Source: UBA6489 sp942490775 (GTDB taxonomy: Bacteria > Patescibacteriota > Gracilibacteria > BD1-5 > UBA6164). From it: DNA of 64,000 bases. Position numbers and translations under genes: made by a program. Below the pieces are notes generated by a model. That model had not been told where the DNA came from and searched no databases. It saw only the letters and a program-made list of their open reading frames with translations. Positions 1-10,035 of this stretch are shown piece after piece (within the stretch, counting starts at the first letter, position 1; each line of letters opens with the position of its first letter). The stretch spans positions 310,001 to 374,000 of the forward strand of contig CALNYL010000009.1 of assembly GCA_942490775.1 (NCBI GenBank), in the 5' to 3' direction.

Positions 1-686
1 GGAGGTTCATTATACTTACAACTTGAGGTGTTATCAGAAATAATAGGAGGATTATCACCTGTAATTTTAGGATAGCTAGTGTCTTTTTTTTCTGACATAA
101 TCATTATTGATAAAAAATAAATTATTATTAATATAAAATATATAAACAGTGAATATAAAATTCTTTTAAATCATATTCAGATACTACTTATTGTATCACT
201 ATTTCTTTTATAGGAATCATTTAGTGTTCATAATGTATCAAACTTTAGTCAAAACACATCTTTTTCATTAGACCAAAAAGTTTTTGTTTGTCTTAAAATA
301 TCTGGTCCAGTATAAAATGTTCTTAATCTTAAAAGATAAATATAGTAACCTAATATAAGTAATCAAATTGTTATAACAATAACAAACAATGATATTACAA
401 CAACATTATATTCAAGAAACCTTTTAGACAAAAAGAAATTTACTAATAAGTATCACTGTATAGTTGATACAAAAGCAAAAAACCACATAAGCTTTGTATT
501 CAGTGAATTGTATATTTTATTATGCAAGTCTAATTGTCTATATCATGCATCAATTAAGACATTAAGCTTTAGTTCTTTATCACTAGGACCAAAATCATCA
601 CTAATATATCAAAGATTTTTTCCAGTTTTCTTAATCCTACTTTTTTTATTTATAAAAAGTTCTTTTCTATTTTTTCTACCTCACAT
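1..686 (-). CDS. Hypothetical multi-pass membrane protein (3' end outside window)
   Basis: Not recognised as a named family. Read with UGA=Gly, the frame is open for 228 codons and leaves the window, so the C-terminus is missing. The N-terminus is basic (MGRKNRKELF). Hydrophobic segments lie near residues 75-97, 103-125 and 175-195, and a short acidic/polar tail starts MSEKKD. The helix arrangement loosely recalls SLATT-type effector proteins, but I see no diagnostic motif, so that is only a thought. The start is the first ATG after in-frame stops. There is no clear Shine-Dalgarno sequence, as for most genes here. About eight in-frame TGA codons are read as Gly. Confidence 0.6.
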
Positions 687-823
687 AAATACAATCAAAA
701 ATTAAATTTTAACTATTGTAGTTATTTTAAATCTATACTTTTTATTTTATCCAAAAATAAAAATTTTACAAACTATAAAAAAGCAATAAAATAAGGTTTT
801 AATAAAAGCTAATTTTAAGAAAT

Positions 824-1144
824 ATGGAAATAAAAATATATTGAAAAAACAAAGAAGCCAAGGAACTTTTCAATAAAGTAACTTTGATTTTAGAAGAGTT
901 ATGAATATCTGATTTTATAAAAATCAAAAAAACTACGGATAAAAAACTAAAAGAAGAACTAGATATAAAAAAAGACTTCGCTCTAATTGTAGAAGAGGAA
1001 GCCATAGATTTCAAAGATATGATATTTGAAGGGACAATTCCAGAAGATGAAGAACTAAAATCTATGTTTGTAAGCATTATTTGATGAAGTCCTAGTTCTC
1101 ATTGTTCTTCTTGAGAATGTGGTAGTGGATGTAATTTGTGTTAG
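824..1144 (+). CDS. Small thioredoxin-fold protein with cysteine-rich tail
   Basis: 106 residues. The first ~90 follow the layout of small thioredoxin/glutaredoxin-like redox proteins (MTH895 type): a beta strand (MEIKIYG), a helix ending at LEELGI, a strand (ALIVEEE) and a final helix after a VPS-like turn. The usual CxxC after the first strand is replaced by KNKEAK, so the classical active site is absent. Instead the last ~20 residues hold four cysteines (HCSSGECGSGCNLC). Metal binding or a displaced redox centre is an inference. Fold assignment is by pattern only. Ends in TAG; four TGA codons read as Gly, two of them adjacent (II-G-G). Confidence 0.55.
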
Positions 1145-1398
1145 GAAAAAAGGCTTGTTAAGTGCAAATAGAAATCCAAATCTGTGTTTTTACTTCATGT
1201 AGTTTTCAGTCTGAAATATGTATAAAAGTTGGTATATTTCGAACAATGCACAAAATGCATTATACTTTCTACGAAAATCTATATTTATTTTTTTGTTAAA
1301 TTCTAATTTTTCAGTATTATTACATATGTAACATAATTATAGTTAAAAATGTGACAAAATATGACAATAATAATTTATTATCGCTATATATAAAAAAT
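1145..1398. other. Intergenic region carrying an inverted copy of dispersed repeat B
   Basis: No convincing gene. Positions 1228-1278 carry a minus-oriented copy of a repeat also found at 9740-9800 and 32161-32216 (see repeat entries). The rest is AT-rich and probably contains the promoter of the lipoprotein gene starting at 1399. Confidence 0.5.
1228..1278 (-). repeat. Dispersed repeat B, copy 1 (inverted)
   Basis: The reverse complement reads TTTTCGTAGAAAGTATAATG followed by CATTTTGTGCATTG, matching copies at 9740-9800 and 32161-32216. The core AATGCA-TTTTG-TGCATT is a perfect short inverted repeat in this copy. Confidence 0.7.
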
Positions 1399-2325
1399 AT
1401 GAAAAAAATAATCTTCATGCTAATTATATTTTCCCTTTTTATCTCTTCTTGTTGAACAAAAGTAAACAAAGACGAAAAAATCATATACCTAAATAAAAAA
1501 ATAGAAGAACTAACCATAAAACTAGAAAAAACAAAAAAGAAAGAAGAACTAGAAAGGGAGATAGAACTTCTTAGTAAAAAAATAAATGAAGCCTCCATTG
1601 ATAAAACACCTGAAGAACTACAAAAAGAATTAGCCAAAAAAGAAGAAGCCATATCTAAACTAAAGCTACAAGCAAAAGAGCTAATGATAAAAAATAGAGA
1701 AACAGAAAATAAAGAAAAAGAAAAAACAGAAATACCAAAAGAAAAGATATTAGACATAAAATTTTATGCACAAGCAATAAATTGAAACTTTGATCCCCCA
1801 TATCTAAATTTTTGTGAAGAAGCTAGTATATTAAACTGATACTACTATTTAGTATGAAAAAGACCAAGCCTTAGTGACTATGATAAAGACTTATGGAAAA
1901 TGAAAAAATATGAAGACAAAAATTTTGAATGATGATATAGGCACACATCACTTCAAGAAAGTAAAAAACTATTAAAAGCATTCCAATGAGAAAACGAAGA
2001 AGTATTTGCTGAAATAATAGAAAATCCAACAATCGAAATAATCAAAGAAAATATAGCTAAATGAAATCCAATATTAATACCAACTTATTGAAAATGACTT
2101 AAAAATATTCATTTCACATGAGGATGAGCAACTTACCATAACCTACTTATAAAATGATACAAAGATGATATATTTGTGACCAATGAAGTATGAACAAGTA
2201 GATGAAACAACTATGAGTACAACCAAAAACTTATAATAGATAATATCTTTAACTACGACCCAAAATTATTCCCAAACAGATTCAAAGAAGGAAAAAAAGA
2301 AATAATGATTTTATATAAAAAATAA
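1399..2325 (+). CDS. C39-peptidase-like lipoprotein, copy 1
   Basis: 308 residues. Signal sequence with lipobox (LFISSC-G, Cys18), so a lipoprotein anchored by Lgt. Residues 20-115 are a charged coiled coil rich in Lys/Glu. The rest has the order of a C39_2 papain-like peptidase domain: a Cys motif (NFCEEASILNGYYY, the likely nucleophile), then YHNLLIKGY with the His, then IFVTNEVG with a polar residue that could complete the site. The next gene is a close paralogue in the same orientation, so this is a tandem duplication. Substrate unknown; peptidase activity is inferred from motif order. Many TGA codons, including the residue after the lipobox Cys. Confidence 0.7.
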
Positions 2326-2535
2326 AATTATATTTTTGATATATATAAGAAACTGTCAATTAAAAAAAACTGAGAATTCAAATAAATATTAGAATAAAAA
2401 CAAAAATAACGGTATTATGAATACTAATAATAAACTTGTATGAAAATAATAAAAATAGCTAGTAAACAGAAGGTTTTAACCTTTTGAAAATATTATTTTA
2501 GAATAAGTTTAAATATATTATTTAAAATACACACT

Positions 2536-3459
2536 ATGAAAAAAATAATTTCAATTTTAATAATCTCTATCATATTAATCTCTTCTTGTTCCCCAACAAC
2601 AGACAAAGACAAAAAAATAATATCCCTAAATAAAAAAGTAGAAGAACTCACCAGCCAGTTAGAAAACATGGAGAAAAAAGAAGAAACAAGGAAAAAGGTA
2701 GACACCCTCCGTGAAACCTCTGATGAAAACATAGAATATGAAAAACTAAAAAAAGAACTAGAAGAAAAAGAAGAACTAATAGCAAAATTAAAAATACAAG
2801 TAAAAAGCTTAATAATAGACAGAGGTACTGAAGAATGAGAAATAGAAGCAGTAAACGAAAAAATAGAAATACCAAAAGAAAAAATACTCGATATAAAATT
2901 CTATTCACAAGCAATAAGATGAAATTTTAAAGCCCCATACCAAGACTTTTGTGAAGAAGCAAGTATCTTAAACGGATACTACTATCTATTATGAACAAAA
3001 CCAAACCTAGATAATTATGATAAAGACCTATGGAAAATGAAAAAATTTGAAGATGAAAATTTTAAATGATGATACATTAGTACATCTTTACAAGAAAATG
3101 TAGAACTATTAAAAGCATTCCAATGAACTAATCAAAAAGTCTTTGCAAAAATAATAGAAAACCCCACTATTGAAATAATAAAAGAAAATATAGCCAAATG
3201 AAACCCTGTAGTAGTACCAACCTACGGAAAATGATTAAATAACCCATATTTTACCTGAGAATGACCAACTTATCACAACCTACTTATAAAATGATACAAA
3301 GATGATATATTCATAACCAATGAAGTTTGAATAAGTAAATGAGACAATTTTGAATACAATCAAAAACTTCTCATAGACAACATTTTTAACTACGACCCAG
3401 ATTTATATCCAAACAGATTCAAAGAAGGGAAAAAAGAAATTATGGTTTTATATAAATAA
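2536..3459 (+). CDS. C39-peptidase-like lipoprotein, copy 2
   Basis: 307 residues, colinear with the preceding gene. Lipobox ILISSC-S, then a diverged coiled coil, then a strongly conserved C-terminal domain with the same FCEEASILNGYYY, YHNLLIKGY and ITNEVG motifs. The coiled-coil stalk differs far more between the copies than the peptidase-like domain does, so the catalytic part is under stronger constraint. Start at the first ATG, which gives the signal peptide MKKIISILIISIILISSC. A 210-bp gap separates the two copies, so each may have its own promoter. Confidence 0.7.
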
Positions 3460-3678
3460 TATTTAGACTATCTTTTATATAAGATAAAGATCAGAGAAAA
3501 AAGGAAGTATTGTAAAATTTCAATTTAAAAAAAAATGTCAAAGAAAAATTTGAAATTTTAGAAAAATTAGTTAGAATCAAAAATGGTTTCAAAAGTGGAA
3601 AAATATATAATATGATAGCTATTAAAAAAATAGCAAAATATTAATATTTTTTATATTTTATTTTTAATAATTATAATT

Positions 3679-4092
3679 ATGTGGTATTTAACAATCATTG
3701 GAGTAGTAGCTGGAATATTAGCCGCATCTAGCTTGGTTATTTCTAAAAAACCAAATGCAAAAGAGTTAATAGATAAGTTAGTACCTTATCAAGGTTGGAT
3801 TTGAGTATCTGTATTCTTTTATGGTATATATGATATAATTTCCGTAATAGGACTACTAGGTAACATTAATATAGTTTTATGGATACTTTGGCTAGTAATA
3901 GCAATAAGTGAAATCATAGTCGGATTTTTATTATGATTTGGACTAATTTCAAAATATGCCTTAAGTAAAAATGAAGCCGCATTAAAAAAAGGTCAAGAAA
4001 TAAGACTAAAACTTGTTAAAATCCAAGTTCCAATGTGAATAGTATTAGCATCATCAAGTATTTTATTTTTAATTTTATGGTTTGTTCTGTAA
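3679..4092 (+). CDS. Hypothetical four-helix membrane protein
   Basis: 137 residues with four predicted membrane segments (about residues 3-22, 39-62, 66-92 and 114-136) joined by short charged loops (KKPNAKELIDK, KGQEIRLK). No family recognised. It uses GGN for most glycines and TGA for only about three of twelve, unlike housekeeping genes nearby, which hints at more recent acquisition. A strong hairpin terminator follows immediately. Confidence 0.6.
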
Positions 4093-4114
4093 ATCTTTAT
4101 AAAATTAAATATTA

Positions 4115-4147
4115 AAAAAACCAAAGTATTTTACTTTGGTTTTTTTA
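4115..4147 (+). terminator. Rho-independent terminator
   Basis: A perfect inverted repeat (CCAAAGTA / TACTTTGG) extended by an A-run upstream and a T-run downstream. It sits 22 bp after the stop at 4092. Confidence 0.85.
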
Positions 4148-4396
4148 ATATTTATTATAGCAATCTATAACTTTCAACTACTTAACAAGCTAGAATGTAA
4201 ATAAATATCAAGTTCTAAAAGGTTTTGTATACACTACAACTTTACAATAACACTTTTTTTTATATTATTATACTTGAGAATTGTGTAGGAACCATTTTCA
4301 TAATAATAATGAAAATTTCGAAAGTAAAATATTTTAGCAAAAATAACTCTACTCCCTACAAAATTCTCATATTTTTTATTTGCTAATTTTTTATCT

Positions 4397-5296
4397 ATGG
4401 ATACTAGTGAATACAGATGAGTGTGGACTGCACTTGTTACACCCTTCAAAAAAGGAAATGGTATAGACAATGAGATTGATTACAAAGCTTTAGAAAAACT
4501 ACTTGATATGCAAATTGCTTGAGGAGTAACCTGAGTGCTACTTCTATGAACAACAGCAGAAAGCCCTACAATAACAGGAAAAGAATGAAAAAAAATAGTA
4601 AAACTAGCAATAAAAAAACTCAAATGACACACAAAAATAATGGTTAACCTATGAACATATTCTACACTAAAAAGTTTAAAAAATGTTAAAAAGTTTGATA
4701 AAATCAAAGCAATAGATGCTTATTTGGTAGTAAATCCATACTACAATAAACCAACTCAAACCTGACTCTATAAACACTTCACAGAAATAGCAAAATCTAC
4801 TGAAAGACCAGTTGTTTTGTATAATATTCAAGGTAGAACGGGGGTTAATTTAGAGACAGATACTTTATTAAAAATTACTACAGAATGCCCTAATGTAATT
4901 TGAGTAAAAGAAGCAAGTGGTAATTTAAAACAAATGGAAGAAGTTATTAAAAAAACTAAAAAAGATTTCTTAGTACTATCAGGAGATGACTGACTAACTT
5001 ACGATTTAGCAAAACTATGATGAGACGGAGTTATATCAGTAGCCTCAAACTGTATTCCTAAAAAAATGACAAAATTTGTAAAAGAATGTCTTGGAAAAAC
5101 AGAAAAAGCAAAAGAACTAAATGAGCACTACAGTGATTTCTTCTCTAAACTATTTATTCAAACTAACCCATTACCAGCTAAAACATTTTTAGCAGAGAAG
5201 GGGATTATAAAAGAGACTTTTAGATTACCTATATGTGAAATGGATAAAAATGAAAAAGATAAATTTCTTGGAGTTATGGAGAAGTATGGGTTTTAA
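4397..5296 (+). CDS. dapA: 4-hydroxy-tetrahydrodipicolinate synthase
   Basis: 299 residues, normal family length. Condenses pyruvate with aspartate semialdehyde, the committed step to diaminopimelate and lysine. Visible motifs: GTTAES (51-56) for substrate binding, NPYYNKP with the active-site Tyr (115/116), LYNIQGRTG with Tyr142, and VKEASG with Lys171, the Schiff-base lysine. In-frame TGA falls at the first Gly of GTTAES and other conserved glycines. First gene of a dapA-dapF-lysA cluster. Start chosen as the ATG giving MDTSEYRGVWTALVTPF, which matches the family N-terminus. Confidence 0.93.
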
Positions 5297-5314
5297 ACCT
5301 CACCCTAAAATTAC

Positions 5315-5338
5315 AAAGACAAAAGATTTTTTGTCTTT
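5315..5338. terminator. Hairpin terminator after dapA
   Basis: AAAGACAAAA and TTTTGTCTTT arms around a short loop, starting 19 bp after the dapA stop. It suggests that dapF and lysA have their own promoter. Confidence 0.6.
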
Positions 5339-5350
5339 ACGGAATAATAA

Positions 5351-5452
5351 ATAAATAAACTTGTATGGAAATAAAGAATTTAAATATAATCCATCCTAAA
5401 TTCCTTCCTTTAATACTAAATGAAGGAAGCTACATTTTTCTATTTTCATACA
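5351..5452. repeat. Dispersed repeat A, copy 1 (complete)
   Basis: Intergenic element with a TTCCTTCC...GGAAGG hairpin, flanked by TATGGAAATA on the left and TATTTTCATA on the right, and containing AATCCATCCTAAATTCC. An inverted copy lies at 9637-9710. It looks like a small non-coding mobile or structural repeat. Confidence 0.65.
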
Positions 5453-5478
5453 AGTCTATTTAAGTAAAGAAATAAAAA

Positions 5479-5583
5479 ATGAAAAAATTAAAAGATTTAG
5501 AAAATATTCAAGATACTAAATTATCAGAAGATATAAAAAAATATGAAAAATTAAGTGAAATAATAAATAACATAAAAATATAA
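5479..5583 (+). CDS. Small charged peptide upstream of dapF
   Basis: 34 residues (MKKLKDLENIQDTKLSEDIK...), lysine/glutamate rich and probably helical, ending 2 bp before the dapF start, so translationally adjacent to it. No TGA codons. No family recognised. It could be a real small protein or a leader reading frame. Confidence 0.4.
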   Translation: MKKLKDLENIQDTKLSEDIKKYEKLSEIINNIKI

Positions 5584-5585
5584 TC

Positions 5586-6431
5586 ATGAAAAAATTACCA
5601 TTTACAAAAATGCACTGAATTTGAAATGATTTCATCATTTTAAATCAAAGTGATTTAGATAAGCTTTCTGTAAACCTAACAGAAAAGTTTGTACAAAAAA
5701 TATGCGACAGAAACTTCTGAATAGGTTCAGATTGATTACTCATTGTAGATAAATGAGAAAAAACAGAATTTAAATACATTATGTATAATCCAGATTGAAG
5801 CCAAGCAGAAATGTGTGGAAACTGAATCAGATGTTATATGAAATATTTATTAGACAATGCCTTAACAAAAGATATTAATGTAGATGTGGAAACCTGAGTA
5901 GGTGTTCTAAATTTAGAAATAGATTGAAATACTGTTACTGTTAATATGTGAACACCAAAACTAATTTCAGAACTAACACTAGGACATAAAAAGTTGTGAG
6001 ATAATTTTCAAATAAAATCCGAAGATAGAGAGTTTGAGTTTTATCCTGCAAGTATGTGAAACCCACATTGTATAATTTTCTTAGATGAAGATATCGCTAA
6101 TTTTAATTTAAATAAATACTGAAAATCCATAGAATCAAATACTCAGATTTTTCCAAAAAAAGTAAATGCAAGTTTTTTAAATGTTATCTCTGAAACAGAA
6201 ATGAATATGAGAGTATTTGAAAGATGAGCCTGAGAGACTCTGGCTTGTTGAACTGCGGCTTGTGCCTCTGTTGTATCCTGAATAGCATCACAAAAATTAT
6301 TAAAAAACGAATTTATAAGAGTAAATCTAAAATGAGGAGTTCTTGATATAAAACGGAGCTGAAACCCTAAAGACTCTGTGATTATGAAATGAACAGCCGA
6401 GACTATTTTTGAGGGAGAATATTTAATTTAA
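5586..6431 (+). CDS. dapF: Diaminopimelate epimerase
   Basis: 281 residues. Interconverts LL- and meso-diaminopimelate. Both active-site cysteines are visible: Cys77 in AEMCGNGIR and Cys221 in ETLACGTAACAS, with the N-terminal KMHGIGNDF signature. TGA encodes many of the conserved glycines, for example in GIGNDF and GNG. Lies between dapA and lysA; the product feeds lysA and may also supply meso-DAP for peptidoglycan. Confidence 0.94.
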
Positions 6432-6457
6432 CTTTAATTTACTAATATTTACACACA

Positions 6458-7711
6458 ATGCACAAACTAAATTTTCTTACAGAAGAAATCATAAACCAAA
6501 TAGAAAAAGACTACAAACTACCAGTATATGTTTATAGCGAAAAAAGACTACTGGAAGCAGTAGAAAAGTTTAGAGAATTTCCTTCCGCTTTTGGAGTAAC
6601 TACAAGATATGCAATGAAAGCAAACAGCAACAAAACAATACTAAAAATATTTAGAAAAAACGGAGTAAAAATAGACACCAGTAGTGAATACGAATTCTAT
6701 AGAGCAATAAATGCTTGATATGAGTGAAAAGACATACAATTATCATGACAAGAACTTAGCCAAAACTTAGATAAGGTTCTTGACCTAGGAGTATTTTTTG
6801 TAGCCACAAGTTTAGAACAAATAAAAAGAGTTTGAGACCTAAGACCATGAAGTGAAATAGGACTTAGAATAAATCCTTGAGTATGAAGCTGAGCTTTTAA
6901 AGCTATTGCAACATGATGAACAACATCTTCTTTTGGAATCTGGCATGAATATATTCCTCAAATAAAAGAACTAGTGCAAAAATACGGACTAAAAGTTAGT
7001 AAAATACACATACATATAGGTTCTGAAAATACACCTGAAAGCTGGGTTAGTACTGCTAGTATCTGACTTAACTTTATAAAAGAATTTGAGTCTGTAACTT
7101 GTCTAAATATGGGATGAGGTTTTAAAAGAGCAATTATGCCATATGAAAGTGATGCTGATTTAGTAGAAATTGGAAAAGCTGTTAGTAATAAGATTACAGA
7201 TTTTTATAATGAGACAGGAAGAGAAATAAAACTTGAAGTAGAACCATGAAAATTTATGGTTATAAACAGTTGTAGTGTGATTTGAAGAGTTGTAGACATT
7301 GTAGACACATGAGACATGGGATATAAATTTTTGAGAACAAATACTGGTATGACTGAAATGCCAAGAGTAGCTATGTATGGTGTACAACAACCTATAGTTA
7401 TTCTAAATAATAGTGAAGGGACAAAGGAATATGTTGTAGTTGGACATTGTTGTGAAAGTGGCGATATTCTTAGTTCAAAGCTTTATGACCAAGAGACTAT
7501 AGAGCCTGTGACTTTAAAAGAAGCAAATGTTTGAGATTTGATAGTTTTTGAATGAACTGGGGCTTATAATTCATCTATGAGCATGAAAAATTATAATTCT
7601 TTTCCTGAAGCTGGAGAGTTGCTTGTGAGAACTGATTGAAGTATTGTGCAGATTAGGAAAAGAGCGGAGATTGAAGAGGTTTGGAGAAATGAAGTTGATT
7701 TGGAGGTTTAA
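6458..7711 (+). CDS. lysA: Diaminopimelate decarboxylase
   Basis: 417 residues. PLP enzyme that decarboxylates meso-DAP to lysine. PLP lysine at Lys54 (YAMKANSN), HIHIGSE, EPGKFM for phosphate binding, and CCESGD (331-336) with the catalytic Cys contributed across the dimer. Both the alanine-racemase-like barrel and the C-terminal sheet domain are complete. Follows dapF by 26 bp, likely co-transcribed. TGA is used at many Gly positions, including NMGGGF. Confidence 0.93.
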
Positions 7712-7737
7712 AAATAAAATAATTTGATTTTTACTAA

Positions 7738-7791
7738 TAAAATAGTTATACTAAAATATAAGTTAATTAATACTTTAGTACAACTATTTTA
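7738..7791. promoter_or_regulatory. 18-bp inverted repeat ending on the ATPase start codon
   Basis: Left arm 7738-7755 (TAAAATAGTTATACTAAA) pairs with right arm 7774-7791 (TTTAGTACAACTATTTTA) at 17 of 18 positions, with an 18-nt AT-rich loop. The last base of the right arm is the A of the start ATG at 7791. The same arrangement, with a different sequence, precedes the second AAA ATPase gene (17915-17974). It could be an operator or an mRNA hairpin hiding the start. Confidence 0.6.
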
Positions 7792-8015
7792 TGTTTTATA
7801 GGAAAATATTTGAAAAAGTAAATGAAAATCTTGATAAAAAAGATATAATAATGCTTTTATGAGCTAGACAAGTTTGAAAAACTAGCATTATGAAACATTT
7901 TTTTGAGAAAATACAAGAACAAAAGGTATGGTTTAATTTGGATAAAATATCAAGTTGTGAAATATTTTCTAGTAGTGAGAATGTTTTAAATGGCATAAGC
8001 TTAAAATCGGCATAA
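7791..8015 (+). pseudogene. AAA ATPase (DUF4143 type), truncated by insertion element
   Basis: N-terminal fragment of an archaeal-type/DUF4143 AAA ATPase. Walker A is GARQVGKTS (residues 24-32), followed by WFNLDKISSCEIF, matching the strand after the P-loop in this family. Native sequence appears to stop near residue 67, where the insertion-element end begins; the last codons and the TAA stop come from the element. About 330 residues (Walker B, winged helix, nuclease-like C-terminus) are missing. A complete relative lies at 17972-19180. Confidence 0.7.
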
Positions 8016-9515
8016 GCTTAAAATCAGTGGAGTAGTCTAAAATTATCCAAAAATCTTAATAATTCTATAAATCATAAAATCATTATTTTTAAATCACCTA
8101 GAATTGGAAAGAAATCTTTGTATTCTAGAATTTAATCATTCTGCATATCAATTTGTTAAACTAGATCTAAAATAGTTTAAAATTCTATCAAAATGATTTT
8201 TAATCATCCTTCATGTATTTTGTAATTCAGTAATAAAATCTAAGCTTGTAAGAGAGCTAAACCATTTTTCAAATCTTTTCCTTGCTATCTTCTTACAAGT
8301 TGAATAATCAATATATATAAAAAGTCTCCTCTATTTTTTTATACATCGCTGTTATTTCTTGAAATCTAGGAACTAGTTCCATACAATCATATCTCATTAT
8401 TTGTGTTAAATTCCAATTTTTTCTTCTTTTTATAAATTGATGTCTACATCTTGTTATTAAATCAAGTCAGGTTTCTCCGTTTCAATATCTTTGATGTTTT
8501 GGTTGTCTTCGTTCTATTTTAGATAATTCTTGCTCTGTTAAATATTCTTTTTTTATATCTGTTTTTATTCTAGTTATTAAGGCATTCATATCTTCTAATA
8601 CATTTTTCATAACATGAAATCTATCTATTACTTGAACTGCATTTGGGAAAACCATTTGTATTATTTTTTTCATTGTATTAGCCATATCCATTGATACTTC
8701 TTTTACTATTAACTTTTCTTTTTTTGAGCATAACTTATTAGTAAAATTAATTATATCTTGTGCTTTAACTCAAGGGAAAATTCAAACTAGTCATTTAGCT
8801 CACAAGTCTGGATTAGAATAAATTGTATAAACATTATCTCATATATTCTTTTCATCTATATTTAACCTAGCTCATAGTTTTTTGGGATTAAAATATCATT
8901 TTTCTGATATTTTATTTATTGGTATATTTATATTTCATACCTGTATTCACTTTTTTTGTTCTTTTTTAAATTCTTTTGAAAATATCATGCTAATGTATTT
9001 GTATTTATTCCTGAAATTAAAGAGCATCATTCTATTCAGATTTTTCATGTGTCATTAATTCTTTGCAAAAAAAAAGAAAATCTTCTATCACTTTAGTGCC
9101 TTTGTATTCAATATTATCACTTGTAATTATTTTTTTATTTTTAGTATCATACCATTTTCTTTTTTTTATAAATATTCTTCATGCTTTAAATCTTATTGGT
9201 ATATCCATTAATGCTTTATATTCGTAAAAACCTTTTGATATTATGTCTTTATTATTTTTATATCATTTAGGTTTTATATTTTTTTCTACTAAATATAATC
9301 ATCTATATCATAAAAAGGGATGGTATTTCTCTAAGTCATCATCTTTATCTATTTTTTCTAGCTCATATTGATTTAAGTCTAGATCTTTGGGTAAATATTC
9401 TCATAAAAGTTCTTTTAAGTTTTCTGTTTTCATATCTTTTTTTAAGTGATAAATTTAGATAATTTTAACACTTTTAATTTTTATTTCAAATTACTCCACT
9501 GATTTTAAGCTTATA
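8009..9515 (-). mobile_element. Degenerate ISL3-like insertion sequence
   Basis: About 1.5 kb bounded by exact 22-bp inverted ends: 8013-8034 (TAAGCTTAAAATCAGTGGAG TA) and 9492-9513. It interrupts an AAA ATPase gene. The left 17 bp (GGCATAAGCTTAAAATC) is tandemly duplicated at 7992-8008 and 8009-8025. I see no matching target-site duplication. The transposase is frameshifted, so the copy is dead unless supplied in trans. Confidence 0.75.
8043..9433 (-). pseudogene. ISL3-family transposase, frameshifted
   Basis: Read from the ATG at 9433 with UGA=Gly, the N-terminal part ends at TAG after LMTHEKSE. The frame then shifts in an A-run into GCSLISGINTNTLAGYF, shifts again before KEFKKEQKKGIQVGNI, and a third time after YKKIEETFYIY into DYSTCKKIARKRFEKWF. 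Family signals are clear: SMDMANTMK and VIDRFHVMKNV from the DDE domain, and NYFRSSLTNGYAEGLNSRI at the C-terminus. At least three frameshifts make it a pseudogene. Confidence 0.8.
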
Positions 9516-9605
9516 CCCTTTCATGGGTTACTGATGAAGTGCCTTGATGAGTTATTTTATAGCAATTAGTATTATAATTAAGTTGAGAAAATAATTTTAC
9601 CTTAG

Positions 9606-9627
9606 AGACAAAGAAACTTTTGTCTTT
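9606..9627. terminator. Hairpin near repeat A copy 2
   Basis: AGACAAA/TTTGTCT stem with a 6-nt loop. The same AGACAAA hairpin precedes repeat A copy 1 at 5315, so it may belong to the repeat rather than serve as a dedicated terminator. Confidence 0.4.
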
Positions 9628-9636
9628 AATAAAGTT

Positions 9637-9710
9637 TTATGGAAATAGAAAATTGTAGCTCCCTTCCTCTCGTATGAAAGGAAGGGATTTAGGATGGATT
9701 ATATTTAAGA
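9637..9710. repeat. Dispersed repeat A, copy 2 (inverted relative to copy 1)
   Basis: TATGGAAATAGAAAATTGTA then CCCTTCCTCTCGTATGAAAG and GGAAGGG, then ATTTAGGATGGATTATATTT, which is the reverse complement of the left part of copy 1. The central hairpin is conserved while the loop differs. Confidence 0.65.
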
Positions 9711-9739
9711 TTAAAAAAAAATAAAAGAAGAAAAAGTAA

Positions 9740-9800
9740 TTTTCGTAGAGAGTATAATACATTTTGTGCATCGTTGGAAATATCCAATGAACTACTTTTA
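9740..9800 (+). repeat. Dispersed repeat B, copy 2
   Basis: TTTTCGTAGAGAGTATAATA followed by CATTTTGTGCATCG, near-identical to 32161-32216 over about 60 bp and inverted relative to 1228-1278. Similarity to copy 3 resumes downstream around AATAAAAATATGAGG. Confidence 0.7.
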
Positions 9801-9818
9801 AATGAAACCAATAAAAAT

Positions 9819-10004
9819 ATGAGGAGAAAATGTAATGAAATGATTAGCAAAGCTAAGAATTTAATGAAATCTTTTCAAAAAAAATTATGATTTGTGTGAA
9901 AAGTAGTAACAAAAATTTTTACTTGATTATATTCAAAAAATCCTTATATTTATGTGGTAAATATATTACATAAAATAAAAATTTATTTACTATTTAGTGA
10001 ATAG
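9819..10004 (+). CDS. Possible small protein upstream of gyrA
   Basis: 61 codons open only with UGA=Gly (MRRKCNEMISKAKNLMKSF..., ending LLFSE). Basic and amphipathic, with no recognised family. It begins inside the extended repeat B region and stops 31 bp before gyrA. It may be chance in AT-rich DNA. Confidence 0.25.
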
Positions 10005-10035
10005 ATTTTTTATATTATATCTAACCCTAAAAAAT

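Noticed and set aside
4234..4707. Minus-strand open frames opposite dapA
   Set aside because: Shadows of the plus-strand dapA gene and its leader; no family features, and dapA is certain.
9516..9580. Remnant of the 3' part of the interrupted ATPase after the insertion element
   Set aside because: Short frames there (such as PFHGLLMKCLDELFYSN) do not match the family, so the distal part of the gene seems lost.
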